Shown here: one piece after another, positions 36,413-49,599 of the stretch
Layout of the letters: every line of letters begins with the position of its first letter
How positions within the stretch are numbered: the stretch's first letter is position 1
Assembly (NCBI GenBank): GCA_951213105.1
Contig: OX578135.1
Location: forward strand, 162,967,250-163,031,249
Origin: Amaurobius ferox
Taxonomy: Eukaryota > Arthropoda > Arachnida > Araneae > Amaurobiidae
Length of the DNA: 64,000 nucleotides
Direction: 5' to 3'
Notes under the pieces: generated by a model
What the model was told of the DNA's origin: nothing
Databases searched by the model: none
Seen by the model: only the letters and a program-made list of their open reading frames with translations
Position numbers and translations under genes: made by a program

Positions 36413-38500
36413 GTACTTTTGTGAGTTTAATTTATATGATTTCATATCAGTTTTCAGAAAATCATTTTTAACTAATAGTATTACCATGCAAGCATGCTAA
36501 CAATTATTCTGGCTTGTTAATAAATTATGCATTTCAATTTTAAATTTTTAATGCAGTAGACCATTGTGTATGCTCTATTTTACCCACCATGTACATGTGC
36601 CAAATATATGAAATGTTTATTAAAATGAAATATTTTGCAAGTAACAAAGGAATAAATTTTAAAATTATGAACTTTTAACTTTTTAGTGTATTTTTGGAAT
36701 ATTATATACATTTTACAGATGATTAAATGAATTTTTTATACTTGTGCAGTTTCAACTTCCAAATAATTACAACTATGAAAAATGATGACCTACTAATTAT
36801 TATTCATGCCACTTTCAATATGCAAAGCCATACTCTATGATCAATCTAAATCAAGCGACTTTTGCATGTGACATCATTGTTTATCTATACAGGGGCCATT
36901 TTGATTTTATATTTTTATTACGTGTGTTTAATTTTAATATGATGGAAATATTAAATCACAGCACAGCATTTAGATTCTTATCTGGATGAATTTATGTGGC
37001 ATCAACTAATGAAAAGCAAAATTCTTTTGTGTAAATTTAATCTGCATATAAAGATATTTGGCCTATAAACTCTTAATCTTGTGATTACTTTCAAGAAAAA
37101 TTGATAGGTTGGGAAAAATTGACCATTTCAAGAAATCACCTGTCTTCATAATAAAACTCTCGCTTTTTATAATTAAAATTCTAGAAATGTAAACAAAATC
37201 TAAGCTTTTTGAAAGTAAGTTAAAGTTTTAAAAGAATTAAACTATAGAAAAATAAACAAAAAATATTTTAAATTTAATTTATTGAAAAGCAAACAAAAGC
37301 TTTTGAAATATTAATTTTGTGCATTTTCAACATTTTATGTTTATTTATTGTTTACCTTGTATAGTCTCTTCATGTTTCTCTGATAACCATATAGTTTTCA
37401 ATTGGAAGAAAAAGATCATGCCAAAATGGGGGTAATTTTTTAAAGTGCGCCAACAAAGATTGGTAAATTTACCAAACATTATTTTTTTTCCCCTATAGTT
37501 TTCAGTTTAACCAGCTATACATTTATCCAGCCAGCAGTACGTGCCATAAGGGCAGAATAGAAAGGAGTCTACTGAAAGGGTTTAGCAACAATCTTGGTGT
37601 TTATCATTTTTGGAGATGTCCAAATGAAAAATCCTGAATTCAATTAATTTTCTTAATACACACTTAATATATACTATGTCTGTATTCATTAGCTTTATAC
37701 ATAATACATAAAATATACTTTAGCTTTAGGTTACGAAAAATAATTTTTGTAGTTTGAGAATTCATAAAATAATTAGTTTTTTATTGGAAAGGAAAATAAA
37801 ATTTAGTGAGTGAAGATATCATTTGGTAAATAAAAGTTGCTTTTAGTGAATGGCCTGGTGAAAATAATAAAAGAATCCAAAGCAAGCTCTGCAGCTTGTC
37901 TTTTTGTTCATGTATGCTACTGTACAAGAATGGGAATTACGCTCTCATTGCAGATAACACCATCCGTAGATCGGTTTCTCACTCATTATGTACTTGTCAT
38001 TATAGAATAGGGGACAGGCACATGACATCACAAACTAGTTACAAATTATTATTTGGTAAGCGTAATGTATTGTGCCATAGTATTTCAGTGAAAAATTTAC
38101 CTTTGAAAAGTGGTTTTGTAAGCATTTTCTTTTTGCAAGCTTATATCTAAATGGGAAAATGTGATGTGTATAGACTTCTTAATACATTTATAAGTGACTC
38201 AGGTACTATACTGATAAAATATTCTAAAGGGACGTACTAATAAAGCCTAATTGCAAACTTTTGTCTTACATTTACAAAATTTAATGCTTTTATAAATGCT
38301 TTTCTTACAAAAATTCAATTAAATATTTTTGTATGCCACTATTTAAACTTTTATTTAGTCATACACTAATAGACTGATAAAAAAAACTAAAATCATATTC
38401 GTACTTGTAAAAAATAATGTTTCTGTTTATTTTTGTGTGATAAACTAATTTGACTTCTCACCAGAATTAGGCATGCGACACCTAAAAATCACGCCAGGCC
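36413..38500. other. Intron sequence, mostly featureless
   Basis: 37740-37892 is a second copy of the dispersed repeat near 35485-35630. The ORF at 37896-38150 has no recognised domain. No transposon boundary found. Confidence 0.55.
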
Positions 38501-39180
38501 CTAGTCTGGACAAAAGTTCTCGAATAGAAATCCAGAGAACCTTGAGTTTTTTTAAACTAAGTATGAATCGAACAGAAACCACACATGTGAAATTACGATA
38601 AGGGTCGCTTAAGAGCTCCCTAGACCGTACTTAAAATGTTTCAAAACCTTTTAGCAGAAATCCTAAAACTAAGTACAAACACAGCCCAGTCCAGCCTGAA
38701 ACTGTAAAAAACAGACTAAGCAGTCGCTTTAGGGTTTCAAAGACAGTAAAACCGATGCTGGAAAACCTTTTAACAGTACCCAGGGACCCAAATTTTTTAA
38801 AACTAAGCACAAACCCAGTCCGACTTGAAGCCTCATATGAAAGCTATGGATAAGCAGATTAAGCCATAAGTTAAGAGCCCCCAAAACAGCAAACCTGATG
38901 CTACAAAACCTTTTAACAAGCATTTTTAAAAAAATTAATTACAAACCCATCCCCACCTAAAACATCGCATAAGGATTTACAATAAGTGGACTAAGCAAAT
39001 TCTTAGGGACTAAAACAGTTCATCCAATCATGCAAATCTATTTAACAAAAATTCCAGGGACCCGAATTTTCTAAGTCCGAATATTTTAAAATTAATTATG
39101 AACCTGGCCTGGCCCGAAACTTCACATGAAGATTTATGATAGGTGAACTAAGCTATCACTTAGGGCTAAAATTATATATC
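38500..39180. repeat. Degenerate tandem repeat, unit about 120-145 bp
   Basis: The anchor aaaaccttttaacag recurs at about 38645, 38763, 38905 and 39027. It sits within units that also share aaaactaagcacaaacc, a ctgaaac/gaagcctca segment and a gactaagca segment. Four to five decayed copies occur. The minus ORF 38729-38923 lies inside and is not a gene. Confidence 0.7.
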
Positions 39181-40393
39181 ACCTGAAACTTAATGATAAG
39201 CAATAGTCATTTCCAATACATTCCGTTAAATGATTATTATTTAAGGGAAAAAATAATCATTTCTTGTGCAGCATAATAAAATCCGAATGCCCAAGCTGTA
39301 TAAGTTCTAAGACTGATTTGGGCCAAGACAATTACCCTGATGGGTTAGACTTGTCGTGAGTCTGGTTGAAAGTGAACATAGACATTAAAATTTATCCAGT
39401 CTTATCTTTAATATAGCATTTATTCGGAAATATTACATACTGAATTTTAAGTTTATCAAAGTAGCATTCTATGTCAATTACATTCAATGACTTTACTTAA
39501 GATTACAACACTAAATGTTCTCAAATGTATTCATAGTTTGCAAGCTATTTATAGGAGTAGGAGGGGGAACAGAATTGTCTAAAAGTGAAAGCTAAATAAT
39601 AGAGTGAATGTTTCTTTTTGCTTTTCAACAGAAGAGGAGAGAGGATTTATTTACAAGTGCACCCATGTCCTGTAGCTGATATCTGCAATGGTAGCAAGAA
39701 CATTTGCTATATTCCATTATTTTACGAACCTCTATGGGAACACAGAAATGTAGTTTTACTATGTAGTCAGCATTTAATTTCTTCAAAATTTTGCTCAGGC
39801 TACATGATCAAATCCCTATCCATAGTACCCATCTGTATGGGGTGTCCCAAAGTTAGTAATACATATTTCTACTAAATGGGTATGAGAAAATTTTGCTAAA
39901 ACCTTTGCAGAAGTAGCAGATTTAGAAAGAAAAGGATGTTAAAATTTTTACATTTTTTTTTTAAATCAAATAAAATAATGTTCAGATTTAAAACATATGC
40001 ATACCATTCTAATTTGAATCATATTTCCTATCACAATGTCAAAAAAGTTGTTGTTATTTTGCTTCAGAACGTGCTATTTTTACCAAACAAGCAAACAGCA
40101 AATCCTAATATTTAAGGTTTAATATTACAAAATATAATAGAAAACTTTAACTGCATAATCAAAGTACATAGTAGTTTGGTGTTGCAAACTATCCTTAAAA
40201 ATATTATTCATGAATTTGTAAAGCATATTCTTTTCTATCATCATATTGTAATATGCAAGTTAATCGAAAAATAACAAAATAATAAAATGCTTTTTTGTTC
40301 TGAACCAGATAATCCAGATTGAAACTTGTGTAATCAAGGATGATTAAAATTTTATATTGCAGGGTTGTATTTGCATTCAATTAATTTGTTTTA

Positions 40394-40395
<2 letters not shown>
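39181..40395. other. Intron sequence without recognised elements
   Basis: A+T-rich intron. The 85-codon ORF at 39618-39875 has no recognised domain, repeat or splice context. Confidence 0.55.
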
Positions 40396-40436
<41 letters not shown>

Positions 40437-40600
40437 CCAAATAGGACAAGTAACTATGTACTCGTAATAATGCTAATAAAGTAACAGAAGATATGGCCAG
40501 GGGGAGTTGCAACCCCCATCTCTCTGGTTAAAGCTTTTTTACCACCATGGCAAACATTCCCAGTAGCTGATATTCCCTACACCATTTTTTTCATGACGCT
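40396..40600 (-). mobile_element. Possible decayed tRNA-derived SINE
   Basis: On the minus strand from about 40560: GCCATGGTGGTAAAAAAGC (box-A-like), then GGGGGTTGCAACTCCCCC, a T-arm-like stem with a box-B-like core. The body runs into an (AC)n/(AT)n tail at 40397-40436. No target duplication was found, so this is a weak call. Confidence 0.35.
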
Positions 40601-40734
40601 TTCAATAGCATAAAAACAAATTACATACAGATATATACATTTTTTTACCGATATAAAAACTTGTAAATCCGCAAAACTATTCAACTATTCTCCTAAAACA
40701 GTCCATGAAACATAATATAAAATCCATGACAACT

Positions 40735-40885
40735 GATCTAAAATACTAATGTTTGAAATTACTTCACTAGTGGTTATTTAATACTCTAATGGTTATTTAA
40801 TACTCTAAAATCAACCACAACAATTAATTTAAAATACTAATGTTTGGAATTACTTCACTAGTGGTTATTTAATACTATAGAATCA
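40735..40885. repeat. ~91-bp tandem duplication
   Basis: The segment taaaatactaatgttt...tcactagtggttatttaata occurs at about 40740 and again at about 40831, with an extra short repeat of tggttatttaatactct between them. Confidence 0.75.
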
Positions 40886-40988
40886 ATATATTCAAGACCA
40901 AATGGACCACAGTCATATATTGACTTATTTTATACGTTTAACTTATTAAATAATTCACTAAATTTTAACACATATTCCATATTTTATA

Positions 40989-40991
<3 letters not shown>

Positions 40992-41026
<35 letters not shown>
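40992..41026. repeat. (TA)n microsatellite
   Basis: Uninterrupted TA dinucleotides. A shorter tract is at about 41178-41196. Confidence 0.9.
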
Positions 41027-41029
<3 letters not shown>

Positions 41030-41798
41030 GCTGTATGACCTGTAATATGTATTTTAATTTTCTCATTTTGGTTGAATTTCATTTTATTTCATTGTATTTT
41101 GTAGGCAAATTTTAAGATAGTTAGTGTATTATGAGTTACTACTTCCATTCTACCATTGGATTTACAATTTTAATATTTATATATATATATATATATTTCT
41201 TAGGTACTTTGCATGAAAAAGGACATATTATTATTTAGTGAATAGCAATCAGTTTAACCTTAATTGCATTGTTTAAAACATAAAAGTAAAAAGAAACTAT
41301 CTCCATAGTTTAAAAACTTCATCAAAAGTTATATCTCAAATACTTGATTGTTTTTTTTCATGCTTTTGCTCAACAATGACAAATATATTGACTTAAAATA
41401 ATTAGCTATTTAATTATGAGCACTTTATGAAAAAAAATTTGTCATAATGACTAATATTTGTTGCACTAGAAATTATATCTTATCTAATCTGAAGTTAATT
41501 TAATTTAAATAAGTATATGGTTTATATTTCATTAGAGGGTCATATATTAATTAACTTGCATGTTTCTGGGAATATTAGGAGTGCAAGAGCTATACATTCA
41601 TTCTAATAATGATTATGAGACAAACAGAACTAAATATTATGGAATATTAATGTTTGAAAAAGTTGAATGGCGTCTCAGAGACAATAGAGTGCAGATGAGT
41701 ACAGCTAGCATTTATAAAATATCATAGAATAATTTAGTTCACCATATATATCACAATATGCAAAAATAAATTGTAAGCATAAGCATTTTGTCTTTTAG

Positions 41799-41882
41799 GC
41801 TATATTTATTCAGTATTTTTGGAGTCAGTTTTAAGTGGACATGAAAATTGGATTTATTCTGTGCAGTGGTTTAGACATCAAA
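41799..41882 (+). CDS. ELP2: ELP2 exon 5 in window
   Basis: An 84-bp exon with acceptor tcttttag and donor GTGAGT at 41883. It encodes YIYSVFLESVLSGHENWIYS and VQWFRHQ. LSGHENWIYSVQW is a strongly conserved Elp2 blade start. Both ends are phase 1. It is too short to appear as a large ORF. Confidence 0.93.
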
Positions 41883-41996
41883 GTGAGTCTAATCCTTTAT
41901 ATTAAATGAATTCATTATTGAAAACTTATTTTAAAATTAATTATTTTATGTAATTTCTGAAGTTAAAATATTCTTGAAATAAATTCCATGCTCTAG

Positions 41997-42100
41997 GTAC
42001 AAACAATAGCTCATCTACACTTCAAATATTATCTACTTCAATGGACAAGACAATGATAATTTGGGAAACAGATTCCAACTCAAATATATGGACTGAAAAG
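41997..42100 (+). CDS. ELP2: ELP2 exon 6 in window
   Basis: A 104-bp exon with acceptor tgctctag and donor GTATAG at 42101. It encodes TNNSSSTLQILSTSMDKTM and IIWETDSNSNIWTEK. STSMDKTMIIW matches the family. The preceding intron is only 114 bp, unlike the multi-kilobase introns around it. It starts in phase 1 and ends in phase 0. Confidence 0.94.
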
Positions 42101-42529
42101 GTATAGATATTAATTCCTGGAGAGATATATTTAATTAAACATTTTTAATATGCAGTCAATTATTTCATTTACAGTAGAATTTATTTATAATAAGTTTGGA
42201 TGCAGAAAAATATCAGTTATTGCAGATTTTTTTTTTATTTATTTATTTTTTTTTTTTATCTGTGGCAATGTTAAACAAATTAAATTTTGTAAACAATATT
42301 GGTTATTGTGACGTTTTCAACCCTAGAAAAACAATTTATTTTATCATTTAATCTCTACATAAGGGTAAGAAGCAATTAACGCATTGAGCAACAAATGGTC
42401 ACTCATAGTCATTTGGTCTCTTACTTCAGAGACAATGTGCCCACTTATGGATATTTTCATTGTTGGTTTCAGGACTGTGTGCTCCCTGATGGACATGATT
42501 TTATACATATTTTACTTACCAGTTATTAT
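42101..42529. other. Intron sequence, featureless
   Basis: T-rich sequence with no element ends before the E element begins at 42530. Confidence 0.6.
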
Positions 42530-42838
42530 AGCGCCATTCTCATGCACATTTTAAGGCCAGTATTATGGCTGCATTTTGCCTGTGTCACTGTTCCCAAGCT
42601 GGCAAAATACCGGTTTGAAAGGGGGTTGAGAAGAGGTAGAATTTTGTTCCTTCTTATTTGAGGGAACAGAGGGGGTAAATAGGAGATTTACCCACAATTC
42701 CCCATGCACAGCTTTGATTTCTTGAAAAACATGGTGGATACTGAGATACCTCGGGGACCTTGTATACCAATTCTATCAGAAGATTGTACAATAGTGATGA
42801 ATTTATAGCATTTTATATAGATTATTTTTGCAATGATT

Positions 42839-45699
42839 CAGTGGCGGCTCGTGAGCCAGATATAGAGGGAGGCGCTCATCTATGTATTTATGTATATATA
42901 TATCCCTCAGTGTATGCCAACTACGTCTTTTAGACTTCGAGTTCGTCGTTTGTCCGGCACTGATAAATTGGTTCTGGCGTTACCTCGAAACAGCTGTATA
43001 CCAAATTATTATTTTACTTGCGCTGATATACGTTTGCAAGTTTCTTTAAAATGAATAAAAGCCTATTGTAACCATGGAAAATTATTTGAATACATTTTTA
43101 AATAAATTTGTATCAAATTTGTAAAAATTAAATACTCTCAGTCATATGCATGTGCAGTATTATTTTTTGATTAGCGCAAATGTTTGTACACCCAAAATGC
43201 ACACACTTTCTCTCATATACACTCTATGGCTAATAGTTTTGTACCTGATCATCCTTGTAACCCAAACAGTAACATAATTAGAGAGCGAACACCAACTAAA
43301 TCTACGGACGTTTATATGTAGAAACGGAAAAACTATTTTAATACAAGTTTAAGAATGAATTTAGAATTTACAGAAAATTCTTATGCTTTATGCTTATCTC
43401 TATTTGTCTTTAAAATGATATGAGCGAGTTCTGCCTGCTAGCACTCACTATATATAGCAATCGGTTTGTATATAACAATAAGTAGTTAGCTCGTTGCACG
43501 GGTGCAACAAAAGTGGATCAAAGTTTAGAGTGAGCAGATCGAGTGGGCCCATTGTAGAGTAGAAAATGCAGTGTGAAAATTGCATCAAAATCGGAGCAAG
43601 AGTCACTAAGATAGATAAAAATATAAATATGAAAAAGAGGAGGGTTTCCTCTCTTCCACCACGGTTGTTTCATATTACATAATAACAGACGATGTTTGTG
43701 TGTCGACGTGTGTGTGTAAGATCTGTAGCGGAAAATGTAAACATCGTACGGCCTTAAAATGTCGTGCACGGATATTTCAAGAGCCAAGGCGATGCATTTT
43801 TGTAAAACCGAAATATGAAATTGAGGCTACTTAAAGTAAAAGTTACGCCCAGAGGATGGATATAATAAGGTTGTATATCTAAGTGATTGCCACCAGCAAA
43901 ATCTAAATCGCTCAATTAGAAGGCGAAATAAGAAATTTGGGGGGGAGGGGGGGGCTAACCGAACTGAAAGTTACGCCCAGGGAGCTGACACAATAAATAT
44001 GTATATCCAGTTCACATATACAAATGGTGCCGGGACTATAGCCACCAGCGGAATCAAAATGGCTCAATTTTAAGAGCGCCGAGATGTGAAATTAGAGGAG
44101 GACTACTTAAAGTAAAAGTTATGCCCAGGGGATTGATACGAAAGATATGTATATTCAAATGGTACAAAGACTGTAGCTACTAGAAGATTCAAAATCGCTC
44201 AATTTAGGAACCGAGATGTAAAATCGTGCGGACTAGTTAAACTAAAAATTACGCTCAGGGGAGTTTGAATAAAACAATATGCGTGTCCAGACGATACGCG
44301 TATAGATAGTGCAGAGACTATAGCCACCATTAGATTCAAAATCGCTTAATTAGGAAGCGAGATGAAAAATTTTTGGACTACCTCAAGTAAAATTTACGCC
44401 TAGGGAGTATCGGAGCAATATTGGTCTTCAATGAAATTAGAAGCAAAGGATGGGGGATTGAGTAGTCGCCGCTGAAGGGGGGGGGGAGATTTTAAGGAAA
44501 ACAACGCCAGATCAGAGAATCAAGTATCAGGTTGAAAATTGATTTTTAACATTCTTCAACAAATATTTATAATTTTTTCAATCTTTAATGGAAATAGCTG
44601 AAAAAGTAAGACAGCTGAGTAAATCAAGAGACCCACCCCCCCTCAGACAACACATTTCTGAAAGTGTCACTAAAAATATTCACGGGCATGCCACAAATAC
44701 AATTCTCGTGACTTTTAAACAATTAAGAGGTCAAACGCATTGAAATTTATCACAAACAAAGCATAGAACTACCCTAAATCAGAAATGATCCCCTTTCTGA
44801 CGGACAGAACCACCTTACATCAGAAATCCCCCCCACCCCCCGGCCGGGCGCTTATGCAGCGAAATTAAACTGAGTGCCCCAAACAATGCATTTTTCTACC
44901 AAAAACGAAGAACGGAAACCCCCAAAATACCATAAATAACCCCCACTTATTTAATTAAGTAAAAAGCACAAAATATATATCGAAACTATTTTGAATTTCT
45001 ATTTTCTGTATCTAATACTACTAAACTATTTCTTCATGAACCAAAACTGAAAAAACTAGGTCAATAGAATCAATAAAATAAATCAGAATTACATAAATAC
45101 AGTAATTTATTTTCAAATATTTATTTAAACATCCAAATTTATTATTTTAAAAAGAAGCGAGGGAGAAAACACACATTTATCAAGAAAAATTCGAGGCCAA
45201 ATTAGCGAAACTTAGCCAATTCGAGTCAGTAGTTCACAGCATTCGTTTCATTCTTGGCTTCTTTGGCTGAACGATTCGATGTGAGCCGCGATAACCGGCG
45301 CGGCTCTCATCGGATTGGAATATTGCAATGTCTGTTTTTTTAACTGAAATTTCTATTACCATTGTATTAACATACCATTCTTTCTATTAGCCAGAGGCCG
45401 ATAACGAGGCGCGGCTCTCGTTAAAATCCCTCGTCTTTCCCTACAATGCAGTATTTTTCCCTATAAATTTAATATATGTAGTATGAAAAGAGCATAAGAG
45501 ATTCATTGAAAGTCAAAGTTTTAGTGCTGCCATCTAGTGATAATTTTATCACTTATTTCCAATAATTCGACTTTTTAGTTGAAATAAATTTCAGATAATT
45601 TCCTTAAAAATTGTAATTAACCTATATAACTAAAGGAATTTGAAGTGCTTGATCAAGGGGGTCCGCGCGGCCCCGCGGCGCCCTGAATAGCCGCCCCTG
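42839..45699. mobile_element. Non-autonomous hAT-type element, 2861 bp
   Basis: Ends are CAGTGGCGGCTCG and (reversed) CAGGGGCGGCTAT. The exact 8-bp duplication caatgatt flanks it at 42831-42838 and 45700-45707. No transposase is inside. The middle holds a tandem array (43830-44410), listed separately. Two copies of a CCGATAAC-GGCGCGGCTCTC motif are at about 45290 and 45395. The minus ORF 43518-43787 is unrecognised. Confidence 0.92.
43830..44410. repeat. Tandem array, unit about 130-150 bp, five degenerate copies
   Basis: Each unit contains aaagttacgcccaggg (43840, about 43968, 44118, 44247, 44391), then tatgtatat, actatagccacca, and attcaaaatcgctcaattta. Copies are clearly related but diverged. 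The array lies inside the hAT-type element. Confidence 0.8.
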
Positions 45700-46120
45700 C
45701 AATGATTACACAGACTTATTTACGAATTAAACGGATTGATCCTTATTATACCTCAGAATATAATGAATGGAGAATCCTACTGAGAAAGATTGATTCGGGT
45801 ATGTACATTTTGTTTATTTGAACTAACTGTTATCTCATGAATTAGAAATATTTATTCCTTGATTTCAGGATTATTTTTATAGAAATTTTTGTTTCTTAAT
45901 TACGAAACATATATAATTAAGTGTCAGTTAAAAGTCCTGTAAACCAGCTGATTTTCCTTTGAAGCAGCAACTTTAAAATATAATATTCTGTTTCTTGGGC
46001 AGATTTTCTGGATTTATCTAAGTAGTTTTTAACAAATGGTAAAATAATTATCTTAGACTTACTGATTGTTTAAATAATATACATTCTCCTTATATATAAC
46101 TAGCTTAATACTCAATTATT

Positions 46121-46245
46121 ACTTTCCTTATATACATAATATATAAGGAAAGTATTGTGACGGAGTCGAAAATTCGAATTCGAGTTTTCGACGGGAGAGC
46201 ATGTTTCAAGCATCCCTGATCACGAATCAAACATTTTTGAAGTGA

Positions 46246-46283
<38 letters not shown>

Positions 46284-47066
46284 TATGTGTGTGTGTGTGT
46301 CAGTGAGTCTGTGGAGACGATAACTGACGAACGAATGAACCGATTCGAACCAAATTTGGTACAAATATCACAATCAGTAAACACTGGAAGCCTATTGTTT
46401 TTATATGCAATCGAATGTTCAGAACCCCCCTAAATTTTCGAATGAAATTTTGAAAAAATCGTCAAAAAATCAAAACCACTAATAAAGTTACGCAAATAGA
46501 TATTTCATATGTAATTTTTCATTAGAAAACGATTGGCATAAATTTTAGAACGCTAACATGAACCGTTCTTGAGATATTGTACATTTTTCAAAAAAATTGT
46601 CAAAATGTCATAAAATAAAAAAAAATATTTCCTATTGAGAAACATATTCACTTTTCATATGTAATACCATGCGATAAATTGGGTGACATCATTGACGTGG
46701 ATCTAGCTCGTTCCATTCATGAAAAAAGATACTTTGAGTAATGCTTTTGTATTTGAAAGCCAATAGTCATTTATCTGCTGTAAGAATAACTTATTTCTTA
46801 GTGCATAACGCTTGGCGAGATTTTGGCGACGAATTTGTCGGAATGTCGCCAACTTGGCGACTTTTTGAAATGTTGCCAAATTAACGAAAATCTCGCCAAA
46901 TGGATAAAAATGACTCTAAATCAATTAAAATGACGACTAATTTTCGAAAATTCAATATCTTGGAAAGAATATTAGTATCTACTATAAGAAAAACCTACTT
47001 TTTTACTGTAAAAGTAGTAAATTCATTGCATTATATAAGGAAAGTCATGTGTTGCCCACATCAGAT
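46121..47066. mobile_element. Fold-back-type repeat inserted in element E
   Basis: The left boundary is a 14-bp palindrome pair, actttccttatata (46121-46134) and tatataaggaaagt (46140-46153). The same tatataaggaaagt recurs at 47032-47045 near the right end. Copy 1 of E lacks this ~946-bp segment. The interior has (TG)n tracts (about 46250-46300), a conserved-looking acgaacgaatgaacc segment and clustered TTGGCGA/TCGCCAA motifs (46810-46900). No protein and no clear target duplication. Confidence 0.65.
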
Positions 47067-47614
47067 TTTTTTATATTGTTAAAAAGGAGTATAATGTGTT
47101 TATATTTAAATGAATATATGTTGTTAATTATTGTAAATAGATTATTTATGCATTATATTTCAAGTTTGATGATTTTAGTTTTGTATACTAAACTTTTTAC
47201 ATATCAAAGTGAGATATCCGATAACTTGAGATTATGTAAATATTATAATTAGTAAAGAATTGCATTTTATGATTAAGTATATTAATAACAAAGTAAAATG
47301 TTTCAAGGCATTCAAAATTACCTTACATACATTTTGCAATAAACTAAACTGTGTAAATTAGCTTACAAAATGCTAATCTCACCCCCCCCCCCCCCCTGTC
47401 CTTCAAAAAAAGAAAGAAATCTCCATGATTGCTAGTATCCTAAATATTAATTACTTTTATATATTTTAGATACTACATATGAAGTCGGTTTTATTTTATT
47501 AATTTTATTTTTGGATTACTTAGAGGACCACTTATTTTACATATCAATGAAACATGTCAATCATAAGTATTTTTTATACTGCTATATTAAAAACATTATT
47601 TTAAATTGTGGTAT

Positions 47615-49599
47615 TGTTATGAAGCTTTTTCTTACTTCCTTTAAGATTATACTATTTCTAGATTCACACACAAGTTTATTTATTTATAATTATTAACTAT
47701 TATTATTCTTTAAGTTATTTACATTTGCATTATTCTAAGTTATTATTTATATTTAATCATTACATTTTATTTAATAATATCTTACATTAGCCTGATCGTA
47801 TAGTATTTTCAAATCAATCAATAAAGTTTACTTTTAATATTATCTATTTTCTCTTTGTTTCTTTATTTTATTTACTTATTTAGTTTGGTCTGTGCTCAAC
47901 TATGAAACACCTTTTAAAAACCTTCAACATCATAAACATCCAGATATACCACTTACCTTTAAATGGTTAAATAGCACAGCCAACACAAGTCAAGAATGAC
48001 ACTCAATATTAAATTTAAAAAAATTAACTTTTATTTTTCAACAATTAAAATTTAGGTTCTTTAAACAAACTTTGACCCATAGTGGCCAAGGAAAAACAGA
48101 TAGTACATTGCATTATTTTATTATTAACATCTATTAAATTTGGAATTCAAGAAAACCCTAGAACCAATTAAAATTAACCCAGGAAACAGAATCCACCCTG
48201 GTCTGAAGACCAGAGTTTGGTCTGCCTGAGGAGCTGTCCACCCCCAAAAATGTTGAGAATAAAAATAACAAAGAGCAAATTATTGATGTACTCAATAATA
48301 CAGCTTGGATTTGTAAGAGAACAATATATTGCCACTTGCAGTTCCCTATGACCGGATCAAAAGCACAAATACAAATTTATAAACTTCGAGCTTAAGGCTG
48401 CACTGGTATTTGTTTCGTTCAAGGATATTATGCGCCTACACAGAAAAATATGAAGAGGGAGCACTACAGTCTCACCACTAGTTCATTTTTAATGAAGTAT
48501 TTATTGGAAGAAAAATACTTGTGGAGCACTAAAATGTAGAGAGGAGCACTAAAATGTAGAGAGATGCACTCATGACTCGAGCTGGCAATAAGGACAGTTG
48601 CGTGAGTGGAATGACGATGCACTTATGTCTGAAACGACGATACACATATCACTGGAGTTTGGCGACCGCTGCACATGAAGTTTTAGAAAATATATGAATT
48701 ATTCGCTGGCAAGCAAGAGCCTGTAGCGATTTGGTGGAAATGTAGGATTAAGGAAGGCCTGTTGGGATCGATGGTACACTTTGCAAACACTGTAGGCTTA
48801 AGGAAAAACTGTTGAGGTCGATGATACACCTTTCAGACAAAGGCAACTATGCCAGCATTAACTTGGACCCCGACAGTCATGATGTCCTCATTAGAAGCAC
48901 ACTTCAAAATCTTGGTCAAGCTGCATAAATTTGCTTGGGATTTGATTAAAAGCATCCTTACGGCGACCGCGGGAGACGGGCGCCCTTGCATTGGGGCCCG
49001 TTCCACGGATCTTCGCACGATAAAAACAAACCACCTCCAACAGTGCCGGTCAGGAATCGAATGACCGGCAACACGCTTGCCTCCCCAGGAGATGCCAAAC
49101 TTGGCGAGCGAAACCCTGTGCTTCGCGCCGAGCGCCCACGCATACACTGCGGAAATAAAACGCTGTTATGCCAAGAATCATAAAAAAGATCACTTCTCCC
49201 GATGCGGCAACCCGCCGCACAGCAACCCACCGGATGTTCTAGCACCCCGAATGCAGATGTTTTTAACTGATAAGAGGTTCAAGGCCAAGTTTTGCTTAAA
49301 AAGTGCCTTTTTTCTGCAAACTCATGAATGAAGTGAATTGAAGTTAAAACTCAAGAGCAGGAAGCCAAAAGATTAACAAAGGATATTTCAACGTTTAAGG
49401 ATGCATTGCGTACAATTTTGAATAATAAGAACCTTAAAAAGATAACAAATTACGTTAAAGGGGAAATAAATCGCCGAAATATTCCAAAACAACAAATAAA
49501 TTTAGAATTTTGAAGGGAAAGGGGAAAATAACGAATTTTAAGCTATTATCAATTTTGAACTATTAATTAAATTTAGAACTGTAGAATCTCGGCATAACA
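47615..49599 (-). repeat. A1 left (3') LTR, 1985 bp
   Basis: Only a handful of single-base differences from the right LTR are visible by eye, for example near 47623, 48433, 48468, 49091 and 49150. It holds the stem ctggtc/gaccag at 48198-48213 and the G+C-rich block at about 48950-49250. ORFs at 48833-49331 are chance frames in that block and recur in the right LTR. Confidence 0.93.

Noticed and set aside
39618..39875. 85-codon plus-strand ORF between ELP2 exons as a possible extra exon or intronic gene
   Set aside because: The neighbouring ELP2 exons join in phase without it, and its translation resembles no WD repeat or other domain.
48833..49331. Cluster of overlapping ORFs on both strands, repeated at 53455-53808
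   Set aside because: They lie in the G+C-rich block of the two A1 LTRs, overlap each other in several frames and have no recognised domain; the duplication is the LTR, not a gene pair.
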